Shown here piece by piece: positions 43,925 through 53,018 of a stretch of DNA of 64,000 bases (within the stretch, counting starts at the first letter, position 1; every line of letters begins with the position of its first letter). The notes under the pieces are model-generated. The model was given only the letters and a program-made list of their open reading frames with translations. It was not told where the DNA came from and ran no database searches. A program made the translations under genes and the position numbers. The stretch covers positions 1-64,000 of the forward strand of contig NZ_MPOH02000009.1 in assembly GCF_001896135.2 (NCBI RefSeq), in the 5' to 3' direction. Origin of the DNA: Streptomyces phaeoluteigriseus. GTDB taxonomy: Bacteria > Actinomycetota > Actinomycetes > Streptomycetales > Streptomycetaceae.

Positions 43925-45740
43925 TCAGCGTGGGGTGTGCTGGGCGGCCAGCCGCACCGGCGCGTTCACGGCGCCGTAGCCCTGGTAGCCGCCGTCGCGC
44001 TGGACGAGTTCGAAGAAGACGCGGCCGACGGTGCGGGTGTAGCAGTGCCGGAAGACGCCGTGCGCGTCCCGGTCGTAGAGGATGCCCAGTTCGCGGTACG
44101 TCGCCAGCTCGCCGTCGGCGAACTCGTGGCGGGCCGCCAGGTCGTCGTAGTAGTTCGCGGGGATCGGCAGGAGGTGGCCGCCGGCCTCGGTGAAGCGGCG
44201 GGCCGCCGCGACCACGTCGGGGGTGGCCAGGGCGATGTGCCGGGCGTGGGCGGTGTCGTCGCCGGGTGCGGCGCCGACCGTGAGGGGGATGCGGACGGCG
44301 CCGTCGGCGGTGCTGACGGCACGGCTGCGCAGCAGTCCGTAGGGGTCGGCGACGTCGACGCTCTCCTGGGCGTCGAGGCCGAGGACGGCACGGTGGAAGA
44401 GGACGGCCTCGTCGAAGTGGTGCCAGGGCTGGGTGAGGGAGAGGTGGTCGATACGGACCCCGTCCCGCGGGGCGGCGACGCCCGGCAGGTCCACGAAGTC
44501 GCCGCGCCAGTCCGGCAGTCGCGGCCGGTTCGTCGCGCACAGGAAGAGTTCGGTGCCGTCGGGGGCGGCTACGGCGTCCAGCGGGGCGTCCTCGGCGCGC
44601 GGCGGCGGGGCAGGACGGGGGCGAGGAGGGCCTCGGCGCGGCGGGCGGCACCGGCCGGGTCCGGGGACTCCAGGCCGACGGCGGCCAGGCAGGTGCCGTC
44701 GACGGGGGTGCCCCCGCCCGAGCGGCGCCGGGAAGGGGGGAGGGCGGCCGAGCCGGTGTTGACCAGGACGCGGGCCTCCCCCCGCTCCCACAGCTCGACG
44801 GGTTTGCCGCGGTGGCGGGCGGTGCGGGCGAAGCCGAGCGCGCCGAGCAGGGAGGTGACGGGCTCGGCATCGGGGGTGACGAGTTCGGCGAAGGCGACAC
44901 CGGTGGGCACGACCGGTGCGGGCAGGGCGCCGAGGCCCACCTCTTCCTGGAGGACGAGCAGGGAGCGGCGGGCGTCCACGGCGGTCGGGCCGGCCTCGGC
45001 CTGCCGGAACACGTCGTTGAAGACCTCCAGGGAGAGCGGGCCGTCGTAACCGGCGCGCAGCACGTGCCGCAGCAGGCCCGCCACGTCGAAGCCGCCCTGG
45101 CCGGGGAAACGGCGGTGGTGGCGGGACCACTGGAGGACGTCCATCGCCGGCAGGGGCGCGTCGGCGAGCTGGAGGAAGAAGATCTTCTCGCCGGGGATGT
45201 CCTCGATCGACTTGGGGTCGGAGCCGCGGGAGAGGATGTGGAAGCTGTCCAGGCAGGTGCCGAGCGCGGGATGTCCGGCCGCCTCCACGATGCGCCAGGC
45301 GTGGTCGTACGTGCTGACGTGCCGTCCCCAGGCGAGCGCCTCGTAGGCGACGCGGACGCCGAAGTCCTGGGCGAGGTCGGCGAGTCGGGCGAGCTGTTCG
45401 GCGGCGAGGGCGTCGTCGTCCGCGGCGAGCGGGGAGACGCTGGAGCAGACCAGGACGGTGTCGGCGCCGAGCCGGTTCATCAGGGTGAACTTGGCGCGGG
45501 CGCGGCGCAGGTTGCGGGCGAACTCGTCGGCGGGCACGGCCTCGATGTCCCGCATCGGCTGGTACAGGTCGATGGTGAGGCCCAGGTCGGCGCAGCGGGC
45601 GCGGACCTCCTCGGGGGCGAGGGGGCTGGCGAGCAGATCGTTCTCGAAGATCTCGACCCCGTCGAAGCCCGCGCGGCCGCGGCCGTGAGCTTCTCGGTGA
45701 GGGAACCGCTCAGGGAGACGGTGGCGATGGATGTACGCAC
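43925..45740 (-). pseudogene. 3-dehydroshikimate dehydratase / HPPD-like fusion (QuiC type), two frameshifts
   Basis: The repaired protein is about 605 residues with two parts. The N-terminal sugar-isomerase-like TIM barrel begins VRTSIATVSLSGSLTEKLTAAA and carries AGFDGVEIFENDLL, GTCLDSFHILSRG and LQLADAP. The C-terminal half is a pair of glyoxalase/HPPD-like domains with VRIDHLSLTQPWHHFDEAVLF and GVFRHCYTRTVGRVFFELVQRDGGYQGYG, including iron-ligand-like His and Glu. This matches the fused bacterial enzymes that dehydrate 3-dehydroshikimate to protocatechuate. Single bases are missing near 45676 and near 44607. GTG 45740 is the start. It lies downstream of a shikimate/quinate dehydrogenase on the same strand. 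Confidence 0.8.
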
Positions 45741-45818
45741 CTGGTGTACCTCTTCCTTCTTCCTGGCCACGCTCGGCACAGCGATCGGGAACCGCCTTCG
45801 GCGAACGCGGTGCCGCTT

Positions 45819-45886
45819 GCGGGGACCGCGTTCGGTAGCCGCGTGCGTGGTACCGCTGGCGGGGACCGCGTTCGGTAGCCGCGTGC
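45819..45886. repeat. 40-bp period repeat, two copies
   Basis: A 28-base identical block (GCGGGGACCGCGTTCGGTAG and 8 more bases) occurs at 45819-45846 and 45859-45886. It fills the 223-bp gap between the dehydratase start and the dehydrogenase end, and shorter ACCGC words extend on both sides. Confidence 0.75.
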
Positions 45887-45963
45887 AGCAACCGCCTCAC
45901 CGCGTCACCGCGTCGGGGAGCCGCTTTCAGCAGCCGCTTCGGGAACCCGTCGGACCGTCCGGG

Positions 45964-46860
45964 CTATTCGGGGACCGGGATCGCGCCGGCCAGTTCGGCG
46001 ATGTCCGCGAGCATGCGCGGGCTGTCGGGTTCCCGGCCGGTGAAGAGCCGGAACGCGTCCACAGCCTGGAAGACGGCCATCCCGCCGCCGTCCAGAACGG
46101 CGCAGCCCTGGGCGCGGGCGGTGCGCAGCAGCTCGGTCTCCAGAGGTCGGTAGACGACCTCGGCGACCCACAGGCCGGGGTGCAGCAACTGTGCCGGGAA
46201 GGGCAGGCCGGGGTGGGCGGCCATGCCGGTAGGGGTGGCGTGGACGATGCCGTCGGCCCGCGCCAGCAGAGCGGCGAGGCGGTCCGGGGTCGCCGAGTCC
46301 GCCCGGCCCGCGCCGAAGTGCCGGTTGAGGGAGTCGGCGAGGGCGGCGGCCCGTCGGGGCAGCGCGTCCACGACGGTCACCCGGCCGGCCCCGAGGGTGA
46401 GCGTTGCGTGCGCGACGGCCGCGCCCGCGCCGCCCGCGCCGAGCTGCACCACCCGCTCCAGCGGTGCGTCGGGCAGACCGCGTGCGAAGGACGCGGCGAA
46501 ACCGGTCACGTCCGTGTTGTGGCCGACGGCCCTGCCGTCCTCGAAGACGACGGTGTTGACCGCGCCCAGCGCCTCGGCCTGGGGGGCGAGCCCGTCGAGG
46601 TGCTCGATGACGAGTTGCTTGCACGGGTGCGTGATGTTCAGTCCGTCGAAACCGAGGTCGCGCGCGGCCCGTACTAGATCGCCCACCGCCTCCGGCGGCA
46701 CACCGAGCACGTCGATGTCGAGCAGCCGGTACAGATAGCGCAGCCCCTGCCGGTCCGCCTCCCGCTGGTGCAGCGCCGGGCTGAGCGACGGGCCGATGCC
46801 GGAGCCGATCAGTGCGACGAGATACGAGTCCTGCGTCACGTGGGACACGTCCTTGGTCAC
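45964..46860 (-). CDS. shikimate/quinate 5-dehydrogenase
   Basis: A 298-residue AroE-family dehydrogenase. The substrate domain has LSPALHQREADRQGL, catalytic Lys in NITHPCKQLVIEHLD, and Asp in VGHNTDVTGFAASF. The nucleotide domain has VVQLGAGGAGAAVAHATL. The GHNTDVTGF form, rather than the biosynthetic GDNTDGxGF, resembles catabolic quinate/shikimate dehydrogenases that oxidise quinate or shikimate with NAD. GTG 46860 has AGGAGG 6 bp upstream. Context (dehydratase, TetR, MHS transporter) supports a catabolic role feeding 3-dehydroshikimate to the next gene product. Confidence 0.85.
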   Translation of the reverse strand: MTKDVSHVTQDSYLVALIGSGIGPSLSPALHQREADRQGLRYLYRLLDIDVLGVPPEAVGDLVRAARDLGFDGLNITHPCKQLVIEHLDGLAPQAEALGAVNTVVFEDGRAVGHNTDVTGFAASFARGLPDAPLERVVQLGAGGAGAAVAHATLTLGAGRVTVVDALPRRAAALADSLNRHFGAGRADSATPDRLAALLARADGIVHATPTGMAAHPGLPFPAQLLHPGLWVAEVVYRPLETELLRTARAQGCAVLDGGGMAVFQAVDAFRLFTGREPDSPRMLADIAELAGAIPVPE

Positions 46861-46909
46861 GGCGGACCTCCTGAGCGGGCGAAGTGGGCGAAGGGAGCGA
46901 AGAGGGGAT

Positions 46910-46937
46910 GGTTAATGTACGAACTGGTGAGTTAGTC
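46910..46937. promoter_or_regulatory. shared TetR-type operator, copy 1
   Basis: On the minus strand this site contains ACTAACT, then CCAGT, CGT and ATTA, matching the site at 47888-47915 at 21 of 28 positions. It lies 50 bp upstream of the dehydrogenase start and 111 bp before tetR, covering possible promoter boxes of the dehydrogenase (TTATGA and TACATT on the minus strand). Confidence 0.7.
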
Positions 46938-47047
46938 ATAACACCGAGTCGGGTCATGAGGGAAGACCTCTCGCCGTACGAGGGCACGGGGGCTTCTAGA
47001 ATCACGGCACGCCGAATGGAAGCGCGCCCTACGCCCGAAGGAACCCG

Positions 47048-47713
47048 ATGACCAGCGTCGACGAACCGGCACGACCCAACGGGCGGATCCGCGACGCCGC
47101 CCGCACCCAGGCCGAGATCCTCGACGTGGCCACCCAGGAGTTCGCCCGCGCCGGGTACGACGGCGCCCGCGTCGACGAGATCGCCGCCCGCACCCGCACC
47201 ACCAAGCGCATGATCTATTACTACTTCGGCGGCAAGGAGCAACTGTTCACCGCCGTCCTGGAGCGGGCCTACGGCGTCATCCGGGACACCGAGCAGCAGC
47301 TCGACGTGGAGCACCTGGACCCGGTCGCGGCCATCCGCCGGCTGGCGGAGCTGACCTTCGACCACCACGAACAGCACCCCGACTTCATCCGTCTCGTCAG
47401 CATCGAGAACATCCACGGGGCCGAGCACATCGCCGCTTCCGAGAAGTTGGGGAAGATCGGCTCCCCCGCCCTCGACGTGATCCGCCGCATCCTGGCCTCC
47501 GGACAGGAGTCCGGCCTGTTCACAGCCGATGTCGACGCCGTCGATCTGCACGCGATGATCAGCGCGTTCTGCTTCTTCCGGGTGGCCAACCGGCACACCT
47601 TCGGCGCCCTGTTCGGGCGCGACCTGGTCGACCCGGCCCAGCGCGAGCACTACCGCGCCATGCTCGGCGACATGGTGATCGCCTACCTGACGGCGGACCG
47701 CGCGGCGGAGTGA
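47048..47713 (+). CDS. TetR-family regulator of the quinate/shikimate module
   Basis: A 221-residue TetR regulator: the HTH is AEILDVATQEFARAGYDGARVDEIAARTRTTKRMIYYYFGGKEQLFTAVLERAY. The C-terminal ligand domain includes FDHHEQHPDFIRLVSIENIHGAEHI. AAGGA precedes ATG 47048, and TAGAAT at 46997-47002 is a likely -10 box. It is divergent from the dehydrogenase and in tandem with the MHS transporter, and both flanks carry the same 28-bp site. It most likely represses uptake and oxidation until a substrate such as quinate, shikimate or dehydroshikimate binds. Confidence 0.85.
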   Translation: MTSVDEPARPNGRIRDAARTQAEILDVATQEFARAGYDGARVDEIAARTRTTKRMIYYYFGGKEQLFTAVLERAYGVIRDTEQQLDVEHLDPVAAIRRLAELTFDHHEQHPDFIRLVSIENIHGAEHIAASEKLGKIGSPALDVIRRILASGQESGLFTADVDAVDLHAMISAFCFFRVANRHTFGALFGRDLVDPAQREHYRAMLGDMVIAYLTADRAAE

Positions 47714-47844
47714 CGCCGGCGTGACGCCGGTCCGCGGCGGGCCGACGGCGGGAACGCCCCGCGCCGACCGCGCGGGCCGCGACGGGGCACGTGCCAGGTC
47801 GTACGGCGGACCCACGGCGAGCCGACCTCGTCGTGCGGGACCTC

Positions 47845-47873
47845 TTGACACCGGCGAAACGCGGGCGCAACAT
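47845..47873 (+). promoter_or_regulatory. promoter of MHS transporter
   Basis: TTGACA (47845-47850), a perfect -35 box, is followed after 17 bp by CAACAT (47868-47873) as -10. The predicted start of transcription, near 47880, lies immediately before the operator at 47888. Confidence 0.6.
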
Positions 47874-47887
47874 CCCTACCCAACCGC

Positions 47888-47915
47888 TACTAACTATCCA
47901 GTGCGTTAATTAGCC
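47888..47915. promoter_or_regulatory. shared TetR-type operator, copy 2
   Basis: The site reads TACTAACTATCCAGTGCGTT followed by AATTAGCC, in an AT-rich patch, with imperfect symmetry (CTAAC and GTTA-TTAG). It matches the inverted site at 46910-46937 at 21 of 28 positions and sits directly downstream of the promoter, so a bound repressor would block transcription. Confidence 0.75.
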
Positions 47916-48024
47916 GGGTAGCGCCCGGCAGAGCCGCCCCGTCACCCCAGGGAACCGGCCCCTTCGTCCCTCCCTCGCCCTCCCTCACTCCGCGTACGTT
48001 GGAGTTTCCCCGAAGGAGCACGCC

Positions 48025-49380
48025 GTGTCCGTCCCCGCAGCGCCCCATGACGCCGCCCCGCCCGGCCAGCCGAAGAAGGCCGCGACCGCCGCCTGGATCG
48101 GCAGCGCCCTGGAGTACTACGACTTCTTCATCTACGGCAGCGCGGCGGCGCTGATCTTCCCGAAGGTCTTCTTCGACGAGTCCGACCCGGCCACCGCGAC
48201 CCTGCTGTCACTGGCCACCTTCGGTGTCGCGTACGCGGCCCGTCCCGTCGGCGCGCTGTTCCTCGGTCACTTCGGGGACCGGGTGGGCCGTAAGAAGATC
48301 ATGGTGTTCACGCTGATGCTCATGGGCGTGTCGACCTTCCTCATCGGCTGTCTGCCCACCCGCGACCAGGTCGGCACCCTCGCCCCCGTGCTCCTGGTGC
48401 TGTGCCGGGTGCTCCAGGGCATCTCCGCGGCCGGTGAGCAGGCCAGCGCCAACTCCATGACGCTGGAGCACGCACCGCCGCACCGGCGCGGCTTCTTCAC
48501 CAGCTTCACCCTCAGCGGCACGCAGGGCGGTCAGCTCCTGGCCACCCTGGTCTTCCTCCCCATCGCCGCCCTGCCCGAGGAGCACCTGCTGTCCTGGGGC
48601 TGGCGGGTGCCGTTCTGGCTCAGCGTCGGGGTCGCCGTCGTCGGCTTCGTCATCCGCCGCAAGCTCGACGAGACGCCGGCCTTCGCCCAGCAGGCGAACA
48701 GCGAGGGCGTCGTCAAGCTGCCGCTGGTGGTGCTGCTGCGCGAGCACTGGGCGGACGTGCTGCGGGTCGTCGCGGGCGCGCTCGTCGCCTCCGTCTCCAC
48801 GATCTTCACGGTGTGGGCGCTGGCCTACGCCACCAGCGACTCGGTGGGGATGAGCCGCTCCTCGATGCTGTGGGTGGGCGCGCTGGCCAACCTGGTCGCG
48901 CTGGCGGCGATCCCCCTGTGGGCCACGTTGTCCGACCGCATGGGCCGCCGTCCGGTGTTCCTGGTCGGCGCGGCCGGCAGCGCCGTGGCGATGTTCCTCT
49001 ACCTGTGGGCGATCTCCACCGGGTCCTACCCGCTGACCATGGTCCTCGGCATCGTCGCCTTCGGCATCGTCTACAGCGCGGCCAACGGGGTGTGGCCCGC
49101 CTTCTACGGCGAGATGTTCTCCACCCGCGTGCGGTTGTCCGGTATGGCGATCGGCACCCAGATCGGCTTCGCCGTAGCCGGTTTCGCGGTGACCTTCGCC
49201 GCGCAGATCACGGGCCCCGACGGCGACGACTGGTCGGCGGTGGCCCTGTTCACGGCGGCGCTGTGCGTGCCCCCGGTGATCGCGGCCCTGTCGGCGAAGG
49301 AGACGGCGAAGCTCCCGACGGAGCAATTGGGCGAGCGCCCGCGCCGGCCGGCAGCCGAGCGGGAGACGGTCACGGCCTGA
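48025..49380 (+). CDS. MHS-family MFS transporter (shikimate/quinate type)
   Basis: A 451-residue, 12-helix metabolite:H+ symporter. Family motifs are GSALEYYDFFIYGSAAALIF, GHFGDRVGRKKIM in the first cytoplasmic loop, LQGISAAGEQASANSM, and TLSDRMGRRPVF in the central loop. Relatives include ShiA, KgtP and ProP. Adjacent genes and the shared operator point to quinate, shikimate or dehydroshikimate as substrate, which is inference. GTG 48025 is the start, preceded by GAAGGAG. Confidence 0.85.
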   Translation: MSVPAAPHDAAPPGQPKKAATAAWIGSALEYYDFFIYGSAAALIFPKVFFDESDPATATLLSLATFGVAYAARPVGALFLGHFGDRVGRKKIMVFTLMLMGVSTFLIGCLPTRDQVGTLAPVLLVLCRVLQGISAAGEQASANSMTLEHAPPHRRGFFTSFTLSGTQGGQLLATLVFLPIAALPEEHLLSWGWRVPFWLSVGVAVVGFVIRRKLDETPAFAQQANSEGVVKLPLVVLLREHWADVLRVVAGALVASVSTIFTVWALAYATSDSVGMSRSSMLWVGALANLVALAAIPLWATLSDRMGRRPVFLVGAAGSAVAMFLYLWAISTGSYPLTMVLGIVAFGIVYSAANGVWPAFYGEMFSTRVRLSGMAIGTQIGFAVAGFAVTFAAQITGPDGDDWSAVALFTAALCVPPVIAALSAKETAKLPTEQLGERPRRPAAERETVTA

Positions 49381-49603
49381 CCGCTCCTGCGCTCCCCCTC
49401 GCCTCGCCCTCCTCCGCCCAGCCCCTGGACGCCGGTCACGGCTCCGGGGGCTCGGGCGGGCCGGGCGGGCCACTGGGGGGAACCGTTCGCGGGATCCGCG
49501 GCGTTGCGGACCGGTTGCCGGGTGCCTCGGGGCACCGGTTGCTCCCTTCGCGCGGGTCGGGGCGTGCACCCGGGCGCCGCCCGTCGGCTCGCGCAGCAGG
49601 CGC

Positions 49604-50050
49604 TCAGCCGTCGCCGGTCGCCTTGGGGATCCCGTACGCGCGCTCCACCCGGAGGCGGACCACCAGCCGGCGGTCGCGGACCATGGCGGCGCGGTAGTCC
49701 TCCCAGTCGGGGTGTTCGCCGAGGACGTCGCGGTAGAGGCGGACGAGTTCCTCGACCGTTTCGTCGTAGGGGTGGGCGGCGACGGGTGAGAGGTCGGCGG
49801 CGCCCTCGACGACGGTGTAGGCGCGGCGGTCGGGGGTGGACACGTGGTACGAGGCCCGTGGGTCGCGGCGCAGGTTGCGGGTCTTCGCCCGGTCGTCGGT
49901 GACGGAGATCCGGATGACGCCCTCGTCCGGGTAGTGGTGGTGGCTGACGTTCGACAACTGCGGTCGGCCGTCCCGTCTGAGAGTGACCAGTACCCCGTCG
50001 CGGCCGTCGGAGAGCAGTGCGAGCAGGGCGGGTTGCGTGTCCTGGGTCAT
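49604..50050 (-). CDS. PPOX-class F420-dependent oxidoreductase
   Basis: A 148-residue split-barrel flavin/deazaflavin protein. Typical motifs are LLSDGRDGVLVTLRRDGRPQLSNV, RISVTDDRAKTRNLRRDPRASYHV and TVVEGAADLSPV, ending in VRLRVERAYGIPKA. Actinobacterial members use F420H2 to reduce various small molecules. ATG 50050 is the start, with AGGAG immediately upstream. It converges on the MHS transporter; a weak hairpin (GGTGCC/GGCACC, 49521-49536) lies in the gap. Confidence 0.83.
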   Translation of the reverse strand: MTQDTQPALLALLSDGRDGVLVTLRRDGRPQLSNVSHHHYPDEGVIRISVTDDRAKTRNLRRDPRASYHVSTPDRRAYTVVEGAADLSPVAAHPYDETVEELVRLYRDVLGEHPDWEDYRAAMVRDRRLVVRLRVERAYGIPKATGDG

Positions 50051-50630
50051 CTCCTCACAACGGTGCGGGACCCGTCCGCATTCCCCGGCAGCCAACGGCG
50101 GTAGACCCTGTCCACGGCCCGCCGGTGGACAGGCTCCGGCTGGGGAGTCCTCCAACCCGCCACGGACACCGGCGGCTTCACACCGTTGTCACGGACGGCA
50201 CCCGACGCGCTTCTGGGGCCGGAGGCGCCGGCCGGGGCACCGTCCGCCGACCCTGGCGGGCAGTGTCGCCGGCGCCATGGTCGCCGCCCTGGACGGCACC
50301 GTCCTCACGAGTGCCCGGCCGACACTGCAACGCGATCCGGACGGGAGGGGCCACGGGCGGCCGCGCCCGGACTTCCCGGCGCCATCCCCACCGCAGTTCC
50401 CGCCGCCGCCCCCGCCGCCATTCATTCCCGGCGCCGTTCCCGCCGCAGCTCCCCCCGTTGCTCCCGACCCCCTCGGGCGGCCGTTCCCGCCGGTAGGAGC
50501 GACGCACAGCACATCGTTGGCGCTGTCGAAAGGGGGGCTTTCGAACCGTGTCTGCGCGACGATGAGGTCTGAGGTGGTTCCGGCGGGGTATGCCGGACCG
50601 CACCTTGATCGAACGCACCGGAGGATAGCG
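50051..50630. other. 580-bp stretch with a likely transporter relic
   Basis: No intact gene. It holds a short MFS-like remnant (50250-50340), a proline-coding CCG/CCC-rich run at 50375-50460, and the leader of the serine hydrolase. Composition is more C-rich than in the flanking genes. Confidence 0.55.
50250..50340 (+). pseudogene. DHA2-type MFS transporter, N-terminal relic
   Basis: About 30 codons reading LAGSVAGAMVAALDGTVL and TSARPTLQRD resemble the first helix and loop of drug:H+ antiporter-2 transporters (typically LDGTVLxVAxPxLQRDL). Nothing after it continues the family. It is a decayed fragment, judged from this short match only. Confidence 0.35.
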
Positions 50631-51859
50631 ATGGCACAGCTGCGGCAAGAGGTCGACCCCGCCGAGGTCGGGCTGGACGGGAAGGCCCTGGACCGCCTCG
50701 ACCAGCATGTCGCCCACTACGTCGACGAGGGCAGGCTGCCCGGTTTCCTCGTGGCCGTCGCCCGCGGCGGCCGGATCGCGCACCTCACCACGCACGGCCA
50801 CCGCGACGTCGCCGCCGGCCTCCCCGTCGAGCCGGACACCCTGTGGCGGATCTACTCGATGACCAAGCCGGTCACCTCGGTCGCCGCGCTGATGCTGACG
50901 GAGGAGGGCCGGCTCTCCCTCGACGATCCGGTGGCCGCCCACCTTCCGGCCTTCGCCGACCCGCGGGTGTACGTCGGCGGCTCCGGCCAGGACATCGAGA
51001 CCCGGCCGGCCGGGCGGCCGCTGCTGGTGCGCGACCTGATGACCCACACCGCGGGCCTGACCTTCGCCTTCTACCACTGCCACCCCGTCGACGCCTTGTA
51101 CCGGGAGGCCGGGCTGGAGTCGGCGGTGCTGCCCGGTTCCGACCTGGCGACGACCGTCGAGGCGTACGCGCGTCTGCCGCTCCAGTTCGAGCCGGGCACG
51201 CAGTGGAACTACTCGGTGGCCACCAACGTCCTGGGCCGGATCATCGAGGTCGTCTCCGGCCGGCCCCTCGACGCGTTCCTCGCGGAACGCGTCTTCCGCC
51301 CGCTCGGGATGAGCGACGCCGGTTTCCAGGTCACGGGCGACCAGGCGGGCCGGCTGGCCGAGCTGTACGGCGGCACCGACGACGACGGGATCGAGCCGAT
51401 CCCCGGGCTGCCGCTGTTCGGGCGGCCCCGGTTCCTGTCGGGCAGCGGCGGTATGGTGGCGACCGCATACGACATACACCGCTTCATGGAGTTGTTGCGC
51501 CGCCGTGGCGAACTCGACGGGACACGGCTGCTGAAGCCCGAGACGGTGGATCTGATGACCCGCAACCATCTCCCGGGCGGCGCCGACCTGCGCGCGGTCG
51601 GCAGTCGGCCGCCCACGACGAACCCGGCAACGACGGGGTCGGCTTCGGCCTCGGCGTCTCCGTGGTGATCGACCCGGCCCGCGCCCAGGCCCCCTCCGGG
51701 CTCGGCACCTACGGCTGGAGCGGGGTGGCCACGACGACGTTCTGGGTCGACCCGAGTCGCGATCTCACCGTCCAGTTCCTCACCCAGCTACGGCCGAAGA
51801 GGTCGCTGAAGCTCTACCCCGACCTCAAGCGGCTGGTCCACGAAGCGGTCACGGACTGA
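50631..51859 (+). pseudogene. serine hydrolase (beta-lactamase/EstB class C type), frameshifted
   Basis: Repaired length about 409 residues. The catalytic SxxK is in YSMTKPVTS near residue 86, the Tyr motif in WNYSVATN near 200, and GSGGMVATAYDI is a further conserved segment. GGAGGA precedes ATG 50631. Near 51611 one base is missing ('cggccgcccacgac' for 'cggccggcccacgac'). The first frame ends early at 51668, while the second continues HDEPGNDGVGFGLGVSVVIDP, LGTYGWSGVATTTFWVDP to the proper end at 51859. There is no signal peptide, so an esterase-like role in the cytoplasm is more likely than antibiotic resistance. The end overlaps the convergent gene by 11 bp. Confidence 0.82.
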
Positions 51860-53018
51860 CCGGCGGGCCGTCGACGCGCAGGGTGAACGGAACGCCCTCC
51901 CGGGCGAGTTCGCCGAGCCACTCCCGCGACCGCTCCTCCGTCTCGGCGGCGCGGTTGAGTCCCGCCGGCAGGGAGCCGTCCAGAAGGTGCCGCACGCCGA
52001 GCGCGAGGGGCCGGGAGACACAACGCGCCATCGCGCTCTCCTCCGCGTCGCCCACCATGTCCAGCAGGCAACTCCCTGACCATGAGGTGCCGTTGCGGGC
52101 CCGAACCGCCAGGGACACGGCGAGGACGACCCGGTCGCGGTCGGTGTCCGTCATCGGGTGGGCCGCCGCCAACTCGCGGGCCAGGGAGGCGATCCGGGTG
52201 TCGTCGCCCGCCTTCAGCTCCTCGAACACCGGCTCCCAGGCTCGACGCCAGCCGCCCAGCCGCAGGGTGCCGCGCACGAAGGTCCGCGCCTGCCAGGCGG
52301 CGGGGAGCCCGTACTGCTCGACGAAGGGCACGCTGTCGCGGTTGGGGTAGACCTCGAAGACCTCCCCGTCGACGAGGTGCGCGCGGGTCGCCTCCCACGG
52401 CCGCCCGGCGGTCGTCTCGGTGCCGCCCTCCACGTAACGGGCGGGCGAGCGGAGGGCGTTGAGGACTCCTAGGGGCGCCCAGCTGAAGCGGTAGCGGAAG
52501 TCGTCGGCGACCGCCGGGATGCCGCCGCAGTACGAGGTGAAGTGGTACGACGCCGGTGTGCCGTCCCCGACCGCGGCGCGTGCGCGGGCCACCAGGGCGT
52601 GCGCGAAGAGGTGGTCGATGCCGGGGTCGAGCCCCGCCTCGGTGAGGACGACGACGCCGGCGTCGACGGCCGCGGGGACCTGCTCCAGCACCGCGTCCGA
52701 GACATAGCTGGAGCAGGCGAAGTGCGCCCGCTCCGCCACGCAGGCCGCGAGCAGCGGGGCGTGTTCGCCGGCGGGCAGCATCGACACCACGACGTCACCG
52801 GGGGCCAGTTCGGAGGTGAGCGCGCGCAGGGTGAAGGCGCGCGGTTCGGCGCGTCCGGTCAGGCCCAGCCGGCCGAGGGCGTCGGCGGCGCGTTCCTCGG
52901 TGCGGTGCCACAGCCGGACCCGGTCGGCGTGCTCGCAGAGGGCGGCCAGTCCGCTGCCCGTGGACAGGCCGGCGCCGACCCAGTGGACGGTGCCGCTCGC
53001 GGGGAGGCGGTCAGTCAC
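51849..53018 (-). CDS. saccharopine dehydrogenase-like NADP-binding protein
   Basis: A 389-residue protein of the saccharopine reductase (Lys9)-like family: Rossmann loop WVGAGLSTGSGLAAL at the start, VVVSMLPAGEHAPLLAAC, YVSDAVLEQVPAAVDAGVVVLTEAGLDPGIDHLFA, and TSYCGGIPAVADDFRYRFSWAPLGVL. These match the substrate-domain entry of enzymes acting on saccharopine or similar carboxyalkyl amino acids. GTG 53018 overlaps the stop of the next upstream gene. It forms an operon with a Lys1-like enzyme and an FAD oxidase. The exact opine substrate is uncertain. Confidence 0.78.
   Translation of the reverse strand: MTDRLPASGTVHWVGAGLSTGSGLAALCEHADRVRLWHRTEERAADALGRLGLTGRAEPRAFTLRALTSELAPGDVVVSMLPAGEHAPLLAACVAERAHFACSSYVSDAVLEQVPAAVDAGVVVLTEAGLDPGIDHLFAHALVARARAAVGDGTPASYHFTSYCGGIPAVADDFRYRFSWAPLGVLNALRSPARYVEGGTETTAGRPWEATRAHLVDGEVFEVYPNRDSVPFVEQYGLPAAWQARTFVRGTLRLGGWRRAWEPVFEELKAGDDTRIASLARELAAAHPMTDTDRDRVVLAVSLAVRARNGTSWSGSCLLDMVGDAEESAMARCVSRPLALGVRHLLDGSLPAGLNRAAETEERSREWLGELAREGVPFTLRVDGPPVSP

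Larger units (their letters stand above)
47714..48024. other. 311-bp regulatory region upstream of MHS transporter
   Basis: It contains a promoter-like pair and the second operator copy, described separately. The stretch 47714-47840 shows nothing else. The 5' leader after the operator (47916-48024) is C-rich without a clear riboswitch. Confidence 0.5.

Noticed and set aside
50631..51859. Beta-lactamase resistance gene
   Set aside because: The SxxK and Tyr motifs are those of EstB-type esterases, and there is no signal peptide to reach cell-wall drugs.
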